Below, piece after piece: positions 42,016-50,394 of a stretch of DNA of 64,000 nt. The position numbers and the translations under genes were made by a program. The notes under the pieces were generated by a model that was not told where the DNA came from, ran no database searches, and saw only the letters and a program-made list of their open reading frames with translations. The DNA is from Luminiphilus sp051201685. GTDB lineage: Bacteria > Pseudomonadota > Gammaproteobacteria > Pseudomonadales > Halieaceae. Within the stretch, counting starts at the first letter, position 1, and each line of letters begins with the position of its first letter. The DNA is taken from assembly GCF_051201685.1 (NCBI RefSeq), contig NZ_CP179213.1, positions 558,001 to 622,000 on the forward strand, written 5' to 3'.

Positions 42016-42431
42016 TCATCCTCTGAGGCTGGGCCGCCACCGCGCCGCAGGCGACTGATCTGTCGTCGCTCATGTTTGTCGGGACGGTGATTAGGTTTAT
42101 TGAGACCTCCCGCGGCACGGCGCAGCAGGGCCTCTTTCTCCCGCCGCGCAACACTATCTTCGGATTCTTCATACAAGGTCTGGGCGACTGCGGCGGGGCC
42201 TCTCTGGTCGCTTAGGCTGCGTATTGTGATCTCTTTTTCATCCCAACCTTGCCGTATTGTCAGTTGGTCGCCGATGGCAATTTCTCGACTGACTTTTACC
42301 CGCTGTCCATCAAGTTGTACTTTGCCACCTTCGATGGCGGCCTTGGCGAGGCTGCGGGTTTTAAAAAAACGCGCAGCCCAAAGCCATTTATCGACGCGCA
42401 CTTTGGCGGTTTTGGTTTGTTTATCCGTCAA
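42012..42431 (-). CDS. hslR: Heat-shock protein 15 homologue, S4 RNA-binding
   Basis: The protein has about 139 residues. The S4 domain VRVDKWLWAARFFKTRSLAK is at the N-terminus with GGKVQLDGQRVK; a basic tail follows. In E. coli Hsp15 rescues stalled 50S subunits carrying tRNA. No ATG precedes the domain; TTG at 42431, ten bases after GAAGGG and inside the end of yrfG, is the best start (TTG at 42449 is also possible). It forms an operon with yrfG, as in E. coli. Confidence 0.9.
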   Translation of the reverse strand: MTDKQTKTAKVRVDKWLWAARFFKTRSLAKAAIEGGKVQLDGQRVKVSREIAIGDQLTIRQGWDEKEITIRSLSDQRGPAAVAQTLYEESEDSVARREKEALLRRAAGGLNKPNHRPDKHERRQISRLRRGGGPASEDD

Positions 42432-43128
42432 AATGGGGCAACCCTTCAAATAGCTCGTCGAAGTGGAGTACGGCTGGGTAACGTGTCTCAGTGCGCTGGC
42501 GTTGACTGCTGTCGGGTTGGCGCAACGTAATTAGATGCGCTACGCCATAAATCTCGGCCGATGCCAGCACTGATTCGGAGTCATCAATGAACAAAGTACG
42601 CTGCGGTTCAAATGCGCTAGCAGCTTGAAGCTCTTGCCAAAATGCTTGGTACTCCTTGGGTGCATTGAAACTGTGGGAGGTAAAAACCTTATCCAACCAA
42701 GGCTCGAGATGCACTTGCTCTAACTTAATACGCAGGGTGTCTGGATGGGCATTAGTGATCAAAACAACCTCACAGTGACTCGCACGCAACCTGCGCAGAA
42801 AATTTTCGGCTTCCGGCCGCCAACCGATGTTGGCGGCGTGCTGACGTTTTAATTGTGCAATATCGAAACCAACAACGTTGGACCAAAAATCAAGGCAGTA
42901 CCAATTGAGATGCCCACTTTCCCTTGCATGAATAGGGTTGAGGTAGGCCTTCGCCGCCTCAAGATCGATGCCTTGAGTTTGGGCGTAGGTGGCTGGAACG
43001 ATCTCGGTCCAGAATTCGGTATCGAAGCGAAGATCTAGCAAGGTACCGTCCATATCAAGCAGCACCGTATCAATGTTTGACCAGTCCACGCCCAGAACAG
43101 ATTTATCGTTATGCACACTCAGTGCCAT
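42421..43128 (-). CDS. yrfG: HAD-family nucleotidase YrfG (GMP/IMP type)
   Basis: The 235-residue HAD hydrolase has motif I DMDGTLLD, a second-motif segment VVLITNA, and IDDSES as motif IV. The DTVLLDMDGTLLDLRFDTEFW block follows E. coli YrfG closely (20 of these residues shared in pattern). Expected reaction: dephosphorylation of purine nucleoside monophosphates. Its partner hslR is the same as in E. coli. It is divergent from cysQ, with only about 22 bases between the start codons. Confidence 0.9.
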   Translation of the reverse strand: MALSVHNDKSVLGVDWSNIDTVLLDMDGTLLDLRFDTEFWTEIVPATYAQTQGIDLEAAKAYLNPIHARESGHLNWYCLDFWSNVVGFDIAQLKRQHAANIGWRPEAENFLRRLRASHCEVVLITNAHPDTLRIKLEQVHLEPWLDKVFTSHSFNAPKEYQAFWQELQAASAFEPQRTLFIDDSESVLASAEIYGVAHLITLRQPDSSQRQRTETRYPAVLHFDELFEGLPHFDG

Positions 43129-43150
43129 GGCAATGTTACCCTTTCATGCA

Positions 43151-44098
43151 ATGGATATATTAAAACACGCGATACCACCCCCCCCGGCGTTACCCGCAGG
43201 TTTTGAGGCCTTGCCTGGCGATTTAACAGCGAAACTGCTGTCACTTTTGGCCCGAACCTCCGAAGCCTTGGTAGGTTACTACCAAGACACCGAATCTGTG
43301 TCAGTGGACCGAAAGGCAGATCGCAGCCCGGTGACCACAGCTGACCACAGCGCCCATGCAATTTTGGCTCAGGGGCTGGCAGCGTTGACGCCCGATATCC
43401 CTTTCTTATCTGAGGAATCTTCGTCTGAAGAGATACGCGACCGGCATAACTGGCGGATTTGCTGGATGGTCGATCCTTTAGATGGTACCCGGGAGTTTTT
43501 GGAGCGCACGGGGGAATTCACCGTAAATGTTGCCCTGATAGTTGATCAGAGGCCTATTTTGGGATTCATCGCGCAGCCCCTCGAGAAACAATGTTACCTG
43601 GGTATACCGGGGTCAGGGTTGTGGCGCTGTGCAGGTGATGATTTTGACCGGCTCTCTGCGCTGGCCCCAAGTGCTATGCAGGGCGAAAGTATCCGCATGT
43701 TGGCCAGTCAGAGACACAGTCCTAAACGTGTTGCAGCGCTAACTGAGCGGCTGGCCGGCTCGGGTCTGCCTGTTAAGCGAGTTAACGCCGGCAGCGCCCT
43801 GAAGTTTTTTGCCCTCGTCGATGGGCGAGCCGATATTTATCCCCGCAGTTCACCCTGTTATGAATGGGACGTAGCCGCTGGAGATGCATTGGTTCGAGCG
43901 GCTGGAGGTGAGGTTTTGTCCGAACTGGGATTGCCTTTGGCCTATAATAATCGTGACACACTCTTGGTACACTACTTCGTTGCAGCGGTACCTTCTGGGT
44001 TACCTTTGCTCCCCTTGCTTGAAGGGGCGCACGATTTATTTAATGAGTCACGCGATGTGCATGCGTCCAATGTTGTAGAGGACCTGGGTAATGGCTAA
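43151..44098 (+). CDS. cysQ: 3'(2'),5'-bisphosphate nucleotidase CysQ
   Basis: The protein has 315 residues from ATG 43151. The inositol-monophosphatase fold motifs are present: SEESS for metal binding, MVDPLDGTREFLERTGEFTVN, and the C-terminal YEWDVAAGDALVRAAGG. It hydrolyses PAP, a by-product of sulfate assimilation. The N-terminus has about 25 extra residues with a Pro run before the family core. The true start is unsure: ATGs at 43127, 43133 and 43151 all lack a clear ribosome binding site. It overlaps the next small gene by eight bases. Confidence 0.92.
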   Translation: MDILKHAIPPPPALPAGFEALPGDLTAKLLSLLARTSEALVGYYQDTESVSVDRKADRSPVTTADHSAHAILAQGLAALTPDIPFLSEESSSEEIRDRHNWRICWMVDPLDGTREFLERTGEFTVNVALIVDQRPILGFIAQPLEKQCYLGIPGSGLWRCAGDDFDRLSALAPSAMQGESIRMLASQRHSPKRVAALTERLAGSGLPVKRVNAGSALKFFALVDGRADIYPRSSPCYEWDVAAGDALVRAAGGEVLSELGLPLAYNNRDTLLVHYFVAAVPSGLPLLPLLEGAHDLFNESRDVHASNVVEDLGNG

Positions 44099-44327
44099 CG
44101 AGAACGAGCCTGCTGAAAACGACGCCGCTAATGAGGAGATGACTCCCGCTATGCGTCTGATGGTGCTGCAGTCCAAGCACCGTGGGCTCGATCAAAAAAT
44201 CTCTGAATTACAGCTGCAGTCCTACCACAACCAACTTCTTATCCAGCGGCTCAAGAAAGAAAAGCTCAGATTGAGAGATGCCATTGAGCGGATCAAGGAC
44301 GAAATGATCCCTGACCTCAATGCCTGA
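44091..44327 (+). CDS. Small coiled-coil protein, DUF465/YdcH-like
   Basis: This 78-residue cytoplasmic protein has an acidic N-terminus and a C-terminal half predicted as two helices, ending RLKKEKLRLRDAIERI. The lysine-rich KKEKLRLRD with following I is the hallmark of DUF465/YdcH proteins. Function unknown. Its start lies inside cysQ (eight-base overlap), so it is translated with it. Confidence 0.8.
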   Translation: MANENEPAENDAANEEMTPAMRLMVLQSKHRGLDQKISELQLQSYHNQLLIQRLKKEKLRLRDAIERIKDEMIPDLNA

Positions 44328-44345
44328 CACTAATATCTGAGGGTT

Positions 44346-44831
44346 TCAGCACAAAATTGACCCCTCGTGGGTGAGTAGCCATTCTTTGCGATCCAAACCT
44401 CCGGCAAACCCCGTGAGATCACCGCTGCTGCCCAAAATGCGGTGGCACGGGATTATCAGGGAAATGGGATTGCGCCCCACCGCGCTGCCAACGGCTCTCG
44501 GGGCGGTAGGGGGATCCAGTCTTAGGGCGAGCTGTCCGTAACTCAGAGTCTGGCCAAAAGAAATATCCATCAATCGCCGCCAAACGCGTTGCTGAAAGGC
44601 CGTGCCCGCCGGTGCCACTGGTATATCAAACGCAGTTAGTTGCCCATCAAAGTAAGCCTGAAGTTGTCTCGCGCATTCATCGAGTAGCGCAGAGGAACGA
44701 ATCGATGAACCCGTGGTTACGGCATCGTCAAAATCCCAGCCAACACTCTCGACGGCATGAGCGCTACCGGTAATAGTTAAAGGCCCCAGCGGGCTGCTTA
44801 TTTGGGTACGGTAAGCCACGGATTCGGCCAT
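44346..44831 (-). CDS. ogt: Methylated-DNA--protein-cysteine methyltransferase
   Basis: This 161-residue suicide repair protein removes the methyl group from O6-methylguanine. The active site PCHRI, the preceding NPISLIIPCHR context, AVGSAVGRNP (arginine finger region) and DLTGFAGGLDRKEWLL are all present. It is a single-domain Ogt/Ada-C type. Only three bases separate it from the upstream antiporter gene, so the two form an operon. Confidence 0.95.
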   Translation of the reverse strand: MAESVAYRTQISSPLGPLTITGSAHAVESVGWDFDDAVTTGSSIRSSALLDECARQLQAYFDGQLTAFDIPVAPAGTAFQQRVWRRLMDISFGQTLSYGQLALRLDPPTAPRAVGSAVGRNPISLIIPCHRILGSSGDLTGFAGGLDRKEWLLTHEGSILC

Positions 44832-44834
44832 TGT

Positions 44835-46406
44835 TTATTGATCTCCCGAGTCGCTGGCGTTGCTGGCGTGTGCGGCAAAACCGGCTCCCGCTTGAGCGTA
44901 AAGATTAAAGGCTGAAATGCCTAAGGAACGCAGTTGCTCAGAATGCTCTTCATGTCTTACCACTGACGCAATGTCACCGGCATACCCCATGGATCGAATG
45001 AGTTCAGCGACCATGATATTTTCAGGGTGGTTAGTGAGAGCGAGCATAATGACCTCCACCTCTTTAAGGTTTATGCGGACCCAAAAGTCTGGATCGGAGG
45101 CATCGGCGCAGATAACCCGGCGTTGTTCTAGCTGGTGGTGGGTAACCTTTTCTAGAGAGGTTTCTACGCCCAATACTGCTTCACCCAAGCGAGGTGCTAG
45201 AGCCTCATAAGCGCCGGTGCCCACTCGACCCATTCCCAAGATAACGGTGTTGACGTGATCGGTGGGTTCGTAGGTATCCATTAATTGCATCGACCTATGA
45301 CCCAGTAGCTGATCGCGGTATTTTCTGTAAAAACCATGGGACGCTTTACTCATTGGTGCAGCCAGTAAAAAGCTTATGGCGAGGGCAATTGAAAGTGTTG
45401 AACTCCAAACGGGGGCGACCCAACCCAATCCTGCGGCCACTGCGATAACGATGAGTCCAAACTCACTGTGGTTAGATAGCACGCTTGAGGCTAAAACAGC
45501 AGACCTCGGCGTGGTGTGCAGGCGTGTCATCAAGAAGAAGTAGAGTAAAGGCTTGCCCACAGAGACCAAGCCTAAGACTACCGCCACACCAATAAGTAGC
45601 GCTGGGGGCCAGCCGCCGAGGCCAATGGATAAGAAGAAACCGACCAGAAACAGATCTTTGAGTTGAATAAGGTTTGCAGCAAGGGCTTTAGTTTTTTGTT
45701 CTCCCGCCAGCATTGCGCCAATCAGTAAGGCACCGAGGTCGCCTTTTAATCCTACAACTTCCGATATTTCAGCAGCACCAATGGCCAGTGCTAATCCCAG
45801 CAGCGTCAGTAATTCGCCGTAGCCACTTACCGATAGGAGCTTGAGGATCAATGGTCTTGCGGGAATGATGAGCAGTAAACCCAAGGCGTAAATGCTGGGC
45901 ACTTTTCCTGCAGTAATAGCCAGGAAGCTCACAGCTATCAGATCTTGAACAACTAATATGCCAATGGCGAGAATTGCATGATTAGACTGAAGTTCACCAC
46001 GCTCTTGCAGGGTTTGGATGACAAATACCGTACTGGAGAAGGTGAGAGCAAAGGCAATGACAGCCGCTCCAGCCATTGACAAGTTTAGCGCTGGGAACGC
46101 TTGTGCGAGTCCAATCAGCAGCAGTAGCAGAAAGCCTTGAGAGACCACCATGTGAACAAGTGTTGTTCCCCACACGTTGAGCTTAAGGAGCGCCCTGACA
46201 TCTAACTTGAGTCCGATACTAAAAAGCAGCAGCGTAATACCCAAATTGGCCAGTTGTTCCAACCAGCTGCCGGCGGTTACACCAATTTCATGAAGGACAA
46301 ACCCAGCAGTGAGATAACCGATCAAGGCCGGTAGCCCCACCGCGCGACTAGCTAAACCGCACAGCAAGGCGATTAAAATGATGAGTGGTTGTGAAAAATC
46401 AGCCAT
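44835..46406 (-). CDS. CPA2-family cation:proton antiporter with a nucleotide-binding domain (Kef/YbaL-like)
   Basis: This 523-residue protein has about 12-13 membrane helices in the first 380 residues with SRAVGLPALIGYLTAGFVL, FSIGLKLDVRAL and GDLGALLIGAMLAG typical of CPA2 transporters. A TrkA-N (Rossmann) domain follows, with VILGMGRVGTGAYEAL as NAD-binding loop. No TrkA-C domain is visible. Likely K+ or Na+/H+ exchange gated by nucleotide. Downstream is ogt. Confidence 0.92.
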   Translation of the reverse strand: MADFSQPLIILIALLCGLASRAVGLPALIGYLTAGFVLHEIGVTAGSWLEQLANLGITLLLFSIGLKLDVRALLKLNVWGTTLVHMVVSQGFLLLLLIGLAQAFPALNLSMAGAAVIAFALTFSSTVFVIQTLQERGELQSNHAILAIGILVVQDLIAVSFLAITAGKVPSIYALGLLLIIPARPLILKLLSVSGYGELLTLLGLALAIGAAEISEVVGLKGDLGALLIGAMLAGEQKTKALAANLIQLKDLFLVGFFLSIGLGGWPPALLIGVAVVLGLVSVGKPLLYFFLMTRLHTTPRSAVLASSVLSNHSEFGLIVIAVAAGLGWVAPVWSSTLSIALAISFLLAAPMSKASHGFYRKYRDQLLGHRSMQLMDTYEPTDHVNTVILGMGRVGTGAYEALAPRLGEAVLGVETSLEKVTHHQLEQRRVICADASDPDFWVRINLKEVEVIMLALTNHPENIMVAELIRSMGYAGDIASVVRHEEHSEQLRSLGISAFNLYAQAGAGFAAHASNASDSGDQ

Positions 46407-46424
46407 GGAGGGTCACAGTACCAT

Positions 46425-46811
46425 TCACCGGGAAGTCACCAGCGCGAACGCCGCCGTGGTAACAAGACAAACCTCTATGATGGCCATTGCTCTTGGAAGA
46501 TCTGTTGTCGCAGTGACGCTATCAAGCCCGGCCAATGCCACCACCAGCGTTAAAAACAGGCTCAGTCTTGCGGTGCCCATCAAGCCGATACCCAAAAGTA
46601 ACAAAACCACGCCGCGTCCGGCCTCCAAAAGGCTGGCTTCCGAGAGTGGTACCAGCCAAAGATTCGCCACTGCCAGACAACCGGCCAGAATTGCCAGAGC
46701 TGTTGCGCAGTGGCGTGATACGCGACCGAAACCCAAATTGATGACGTGCTGATTTTGGCCGGCGCTAGTTGGCGGTACGCTGCTACTCAAGTGTAATTTG
46801 GCCTTATTCAT
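46425..46811 (-). CDS. Small membrane protein of unknown function
   Basis: This 128-residue protein has three to four hydrophobic segments after a polar N-terminus of about 35 residues. It lies 18 bases upstream of the antiporter gene on the same strand. No family was recognised and no clear ribosome binding site is seen; the start at 46811 is uncertain. Probably real from its hydrophobic pattern and tight spacing. Confidence 0.6.
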   Translation of the reverse strand: MNKAKLHLSSSVPPTSAGQNQHVINLGFGRVSRHCATALAILAGCLAVANLWLVPLSEASLLEAGRGVVLLLLGIGLMGTARLSLFLTLVVALAGLDSVTATTDLPRAMAIIEVCLVTTAAFALVTSR

Positions 46812-46872
46812 GGTCTATAGCTTAGACTGACTTGGGCCCGGAGTCAGTGGTCAATATCAACGTGGAGTTTTG

Positions 46873-47700
46873 ATGGTCGATACCCCTCAAGTTTTAGGCA
46901 ATGGTTTGCTATCTGATGCTGCGATACGTGCAAATATCGCGGGTTTGGACGCCAGCGGGCTGCGTATTGAGGTCGCAGAGGCATTGGATTCCACCAATGC
47001 CGCTTTGAAACGCAGGGCTCACTCTGAGGATATTCATGGCTTAGCCTTATTTGCAGAAACACAAACAGCGGGTCGCGGCAGACTGGGTCGGCTCTGGGTC
47101 AGTCCTCCTAAAAGTAATATTTATTTGTCATTGGGTTGGCGCATGGGCCTTGAGCCCGCTGATTTAGCTGGGCTGAGCCTTGCCTTGGGCTGTGCCATTG
47201 GCGAAGGGTTAGATCGTGAATTTGGGCTAAATATGCAGCTTAAATGGCCCAACGATCTGTATTTGGCGGGTAAAAAATGTGGGGGTGTCTTAATTGATCT
47301 TGTGCAGTCGGCGAATCAGGACTGGGTCGTCATTGTGGGGGTAGGGCTCAACGTTGCGATGTCAAAATTAGGGAGTGACGAGATTGATCAACCTTGGACT
47401 GACCTGAGCACCCATTCCACGGTAAAGGTGTCCCGTCATGAGGTGGGGGCGCGAATTCTTGAGGCCGTGGTGCCACTGCTGTCGAGCTGGCAAGTCGGCT
47501 CCTTCGGCCAGTGGCGTGATTCGTGGTCTCGAAGAGATCTAATGGCGGGAAGACAAATTAGCGTCCAGCAAGGAGGTCATGCTATTGCAGGGCGGGCTGA
47601 CGGTGTGGATTTTTCCGGTGCACTGCGGGTCGTAACCAATGAAGGCTTAACCGTGGTGCAATCGGGAGAGGCGTCAATGTTGCGCGGTGAAACCCTATGA
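46873..47700 (+). CDS. birA: Biotin--[acetyl-CoA-carboxylase] ligase without the DNA-binding domain
   Basis: This 275-residue enzyme makes biotinyl-AMP and transfers biotin to BCCP. The catalytic motif TAGRGRLGRLW, KWPNDLY, and GGVLIDL are present, followed by the small C-terminal domain. The N-terminus has only about 35 residues before the ligase core, so the helix-turn-helix of E. coli BirA (321 residues) is missing or vestigial, and it should not repress bio genes. The ATG at 46873 is six bases after GGAG. It overlaps coaX by four bases. Confidence 0.93.
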   Translation: MVDTPQVLGNGLLSDAAIRANIAGLDASGLRIEVAEALDSTNAALKRRAHSEDIHGLALFAETQTAGRGRLGRLWVSPPKSNIYLSLGWRMGLEPADLAGLSLALGCAIGEGLDREFGLNMQLKWPNDLYLAGKKCGGVLIDLVQSANQDWVVIVGVGLNVAMSKLGSDEIDQPWTDLSTHSTVKVSRHEVGARILEAVVPLLSSWQVGSFGQWRDSWSRRDLMAGRQISVQQGGHAIAGRADGVDFSGALRVVTNEGLTVVQSGEASMLRGETL

Positions 47701-48431
47701 GCAAGTTATTAATTGACGTGGGTAATAGCTCGGCTAAGTGGGCCGTAGTCGATGGTTGTAATTTTAACGCGCAGCGGCACAGTGGCAGCGCCTCTGAGTT
47801 GGCAGCAGTCTTGCGGGCTGAGGTGCAAGATAGGACTTCCGTTTGGATTGCCAGTGTTAGAGGCGCACAGTTTGATCAGGCTCTGGTGTCTGAGCTGCAA
47901 GCCATAGGGTTTTCTGAGGTGCATATTTGCGGCACCGCACAGCATGAAGACGGGCTGCTTAACAGTTACGAAGAGCCATCACGTATGGGTGCCGATCGTT
48001 GGTTTGCCATGCTCGGTGCCAGAGCGTACCAGCCCGGTCCACTGCTCGTGATTGATGTAGGAAGTGCTGTCACCTGTGATTTGGTCGCGACTGACGGGCG
48101 CCACCTTGGGGGTTACATCTTCCCGGGGCCGGCTCTAATGGAAGCGGCGCTCCAGTCGAGCACCCGTAAGGTGCGTTACACCGATCGCCTTAAACCCACC
48201 ATTGTGCCAGGCCAAAGCACTGCTGAGTGTGTGGCTTCTGGCATCTCAGTTGCAGTGGTGGGCGCCGTAAAACAAGTTTGTGAGCAGTATCCAGATCACC
48301 ACATTATTTTAACGGGCGGCGGAGCCGCCGAGCTCCGGGCTCTGGGTCTAGGTGGAGACTGGCGACCTGATCTAGTGCTTGAGGGATTGTTAAGACGAGC
48401 CCAAGGCACGGATGTGGCTTTTACCACTTGA
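47697..48431 (+). CDS. coaX: Type III pantothenate kinase
   Basis: This 244-residue enzyme performs the first step of coenzyme A synthesis. ASKHA motifs are visible: DVGNSSAKWAV (phosphate 1), GADRWFAMLGA and VIDVGSAVTCDL, and ILTGGGAAEL (adenosine). It is coupled to birA by ATGA. The birA-coaX order next to the tRNA-tuf cluster matches Pseudomonas. The promoter of the following tRNA-Thr starts at its stop codon. Confidence 0.96.
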   Translation: MSKLLIDVGNSSAKWAVVDGCNFNAQRHSGSASELAAVLRAEVQDRTSVWIASVRGAQFDQALVSELQAIGFSEVHICGTAQHEDGLLNSYEEPSRMGADRWFAMLGARAYQPGPLLVIDVGSAVTCDLVATDGRHLGGYIFPGPALMEAALQSSTRKVRYTDRLKPTIVPGQSTAECVASGISVAVVGAVKQVCEQYPDHHIILTGGGAAELRALGLGGDWRPDLVLEGLLRRAQGTDVAFTT

Positions 48432-48456
48432 CCCGAGGGGTTGCGATCAGCACAAT
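48428..48456 (+). promoter_or_regulatory. Promoter of tRNA-Thr(TGT)
   Basis: TTGACC at 48428 and CACAAT at 48451 are 17 bases apart, followed by a GC-rich discriminator (CTGCGCCCC) as in stringently controlled tRNA promoters. The -35 box overlaps the coaX stop codon. Confidence 0.65.
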
Positions 48457-48498
48457 CTGCGCCCCGGATCGAGAAAGCGGATTCGGGACACGCGTTAG

Positions 48499-48574
48499 GC
48501 TGGCGTAGCTCAGTAGGTAGAGCAGCTGATTTGTAATCAGCCGGTCGGGGGTTCGATTCCTCTCGCCAGCTCCA
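48499..48574 (+). tRNA. tRNA-Thr (anticodon TGT)
   Basis: A 76-nt cloverleaf: acceptor GCTGGCG pairs with CGCCAGC, D arm AGCTCAGTAGGTAGAGC, anticodon stem CTGAT/ATCAG around TTTGTAA with TGT, T arm GGGGGTTCGATTCCTCT, and encoded CCA. Corresponds to thrU of E. coli, which there is directly followed by tyrU. Confidence 0.97.
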
Positions 48575-48886
48575 TTCTCTTTTTAGACCCCTTTGTATCC
48601 CCTGAAAACACTAGGTTTCGGCTTAGGCGTGGGCTGCTGTTGGATGCTCGTGGGTCACACTGTGCTCCACTGCTGCGCCCTTTTAATTTCTTCATCAAAA
48701 AGCCTCTTTCTCGGCGCGTCCAATCGGCTGAATATAGCTAGGGAGTGTGAGGGCCATCGAGGCTGGGTTCTCGGGAACCCGTTGAAAGTAGCCCAAAGGT
48801 TTATTCCGTCGAGGCCCAAATAGCGCTAGCGTATCTGTGTGCATGGAAGCGCTTCGTGTGTTTCTCAAAGCATTGCTAATTTGACC
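48575..48886. other. Intergenic region of 312 nt after tRNA-Thr
   Basis: It has a short T-rich stretch directly after the tRNA and otherwise no clear feature. An open frame of 76 codons at 48593 has no ribosome binding site and an odd composition. No repeat of the tRNA 3' end (attachment site) was found. Confidence 0.5.
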
Positions 48887-49231
48887 TTACATTTCGAACT
48901 CGTACTTCGATTTAGTCTCGCGGGCCTTTTGGTAGTGCCCGGTGAGTTCTAGAGACACCGGAGCCGACCAAAGTACGCCTGCTGGTGCTAACGTAACCGG
49001 GAAACATCCTGTCCCTCCAGTAATTGACCCATATGCGAGAAGCTCCTTTGCAACGTATGCTTCAAGTGCGAAGAACCCGCTTACGGGAACTGGAGTCAGC
49101 CTCATGGGGTATTCACAGTGCACAGGCTTAAGTCCTAAATCTTCGGCATAAGATACGTCTCCCAGTGCAGGCTCTTGGGTGAGCTGGGCAATTATGGTGT
49201 CACCAGTTACGAGGTGGATGAGGTAAAGCAT
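48887..49231 (-). CDS. Uncharacterised 114-residue protein, possibly LSm-like
   Basis: The start has an excellent ribosome binding site (AAGGAG, seven bases upstream), so it is a real gene. The protein begins LIHLVTGDTIIAQLTQE, then has CEYPMRLTPVP, and ends LTGHYQKARETKSKYEFEM. The pattern of an early LxTG(D/E)xIIxx, a following nP/yP-type strand and a final xxxY-helix recalls small Sm-like proteins frequent in marine phages. This is a pattern impression, not an alignment. It is the only minus-strand gene between the tRNAs. Confidence 0.7.
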   Translation of the reverse strand: MLYLIHLVTGDTIIAQLTQEPALGDVSYAEDLGLKPVHCEYPMRLTPVPVSGFFALEAYVAKELLAYGSITGGTGCFPVTLAPAGVLWSAPVSLELTGHYQKARETKSKYEFEM

Positions 49232-49544
49232 GGTTCTCTCCTTGGTTCAGTTCACAGCCGTCCATGGCTGACCTAGATCCTTCCTTGAGTGCTAAGCATC
49301 CTTTTAGGCAACGGTTGGTGCTGGGCTTAAAACGCCAACCTCTATGCCGATTCCGCCGGCGATGAAAAACGGATGCCTATAACTGAGTCGCTCGGCCGGA
49401 ATCTCTAGTCACATTGCAGTGAGTTTTGATCCCGCTTATCGAGACGCTGGGGGAGAGGGCTGTCGCTGTTTTTTTTGGCTCGCTCTCGATGACTGTGGTA
49501 GAACCAAAATCATCAGACGTTAGAAAACTTTGAAGGAGGCGGGT
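49232..49544. other. Intergenic region of 313 nt between divergent genes
   Basis: It carries the promoters of the 114-residue protein (minus) and the GNAT gene (plus). A run of eight or more T residues lies near 49470. No gene or known RNA was recognised. Confidence 0.45.
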
Positions 49545-50003
49545 ATGTCGTCGCAATTTCAGTATCGTGAGGCTGCGTTGCCAGACCTCAAGGGCGTGGC
49601 CTCCCTATTTGATGCTTACCGGCAATTCTACAGTTGTGAACCCGCTCTAGAGTCTGCTGAAGCTTGGCTTAGCACCAACTTCACCGATCGCCGGTCGACA
49701 GTTTTTGTCGCCGAGGATGCGGATGCAAACTTGGTGGGCTTTACCCAACTGTATCCCGCGTTGTGCTCGGTAGATTTGGTACGCTATTTCGTTTTGTATG
49801 ATCTTTATGTCGCCCCGTCACACAGAAGGCAGGGGTTGGGTCGTGGGCTGATGGCCGCGGCACAAAGCTGGGCGCTAGCTGCCGGGGGTGCGCGAATCGA
49901 ATTGGAAACCGCGCGCGATAATGTGGGCGCTCAAGCGCTCTACGAGACGTTGGGGTACGAAAAAGATGAGGTATTTTACAAGTACAGCCTGGAGCTTAAG
50001 TAG
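49545..50003 (+). CDS. GNAT-family N-acetyltransferase
   Basis: The protein has 152 residues from the ATG at 49545, which is preceded by GGAGG at five bases. The acetyl-CoA-binding motif A reads LYVAPSHRRQGLGRGLM (R/QxxGxG/A), and ARDNVGAQALYETLGYEKDE is the motif B region. Substrate unknown; it may be an amine or antibiotic-like small molecule or a protein. A stand-alone gene in the insert. Confidence 0.92.
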   Translation: MSSQFQYREAALPDLKGVASLFDAYRQFYSCEPALESAEAWLSTNFTDRRSTVFVAEDADANLVGFTQLYPALCSVDLVRYFVLYDLYVAPSHRRQGLGRGLMAAAQSWALAAGGARIELETARDNVGAQALYETLGYEKDEVFYKYSLELK

Positions 50004-50088
50004 GGCTTTATGTCGCGATTTGATACCACAAGCGCAATTTAGGTTGGTAGGTTAATGTTTTGTAATCAAACTCTAGGAAGCTATAGCG

Positions 50089-50310
50089 ATGCGTAAAATC
50101 AATGTATGGATGATAAGCCTTCTGTTACTAACAGGTGGAACTTGGGCATTGGCAGATCAAGACAGGCGCGAGGATCGACGTGACGAGCGGGGTCGCTCAG
50201 ATGAGCGTCAGGACCGACGCGATTGTCGTCAGGACGAAGGTCGTGTGGGTAAAGACAAGCGCGAATGTAAGCAGGACGAAGTCCGTGATGGTCCTAAGGG
50301 CAATCGATAA
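50089..50310 (+). CDS. Small secreted Arg/Asp/Glu-rich protein
   Basis: This 73-residue protein has a signal peptide (MRKINVWMISLLLLTGGTWALA) and a mature part of about 50 residues made mostly of Arg, Asp, Glu, Gln and Gly, with RREDRRDERGRSDERQDRRD as core and two cysteines (DCRQ, ECKQ). A CRQDEGR and CKQDEVR pair shows an internal repeat. The composition suggests a disordered or polyampholyte periplasmic protein. No known family. The upstream region has a possible weak ribosome binding site (AGGAAG about ten bases before the ATG). Confidence 0.75.
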   Translation: MRKINVWMISLLLLTGGTWALADQDRREDRRDERGRSDERQDRRDCRQDEGRVGKDKRECKQDEVRDGPKGNR

Positions 50311-50316
50311 GTTTTC

Positions 50317-50340
50317 TGGGGCAGATTTCATTCTGCCCCA
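50317..50340 (+). terminator. Nine-base-pair hairpin after the small secreted-protein gene
   Basis: TGGGGCAGA and TCTGCCCCA enclose a TTTCAT loop, seven bases after the stop codon. There is no T tract behind it on the plus strand, so it would be a non-canonical terminator or an mRNA-stabilising hairpin. Confidence 0.45.
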
Positions 50341-50394
50341 AGGGTAAAACCTTCAGGTACAATCCGCGGCCTAAATAATGAACGGAGAAGCGGT

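Noticed and set aside
48593..48823. Frame of 76 codons after tRNA-Thr, as a possible small membrane protein
   Set aside because: No ribosome binding site and no sustained hydrophobic helix with a sensible start; it most likely is noise.
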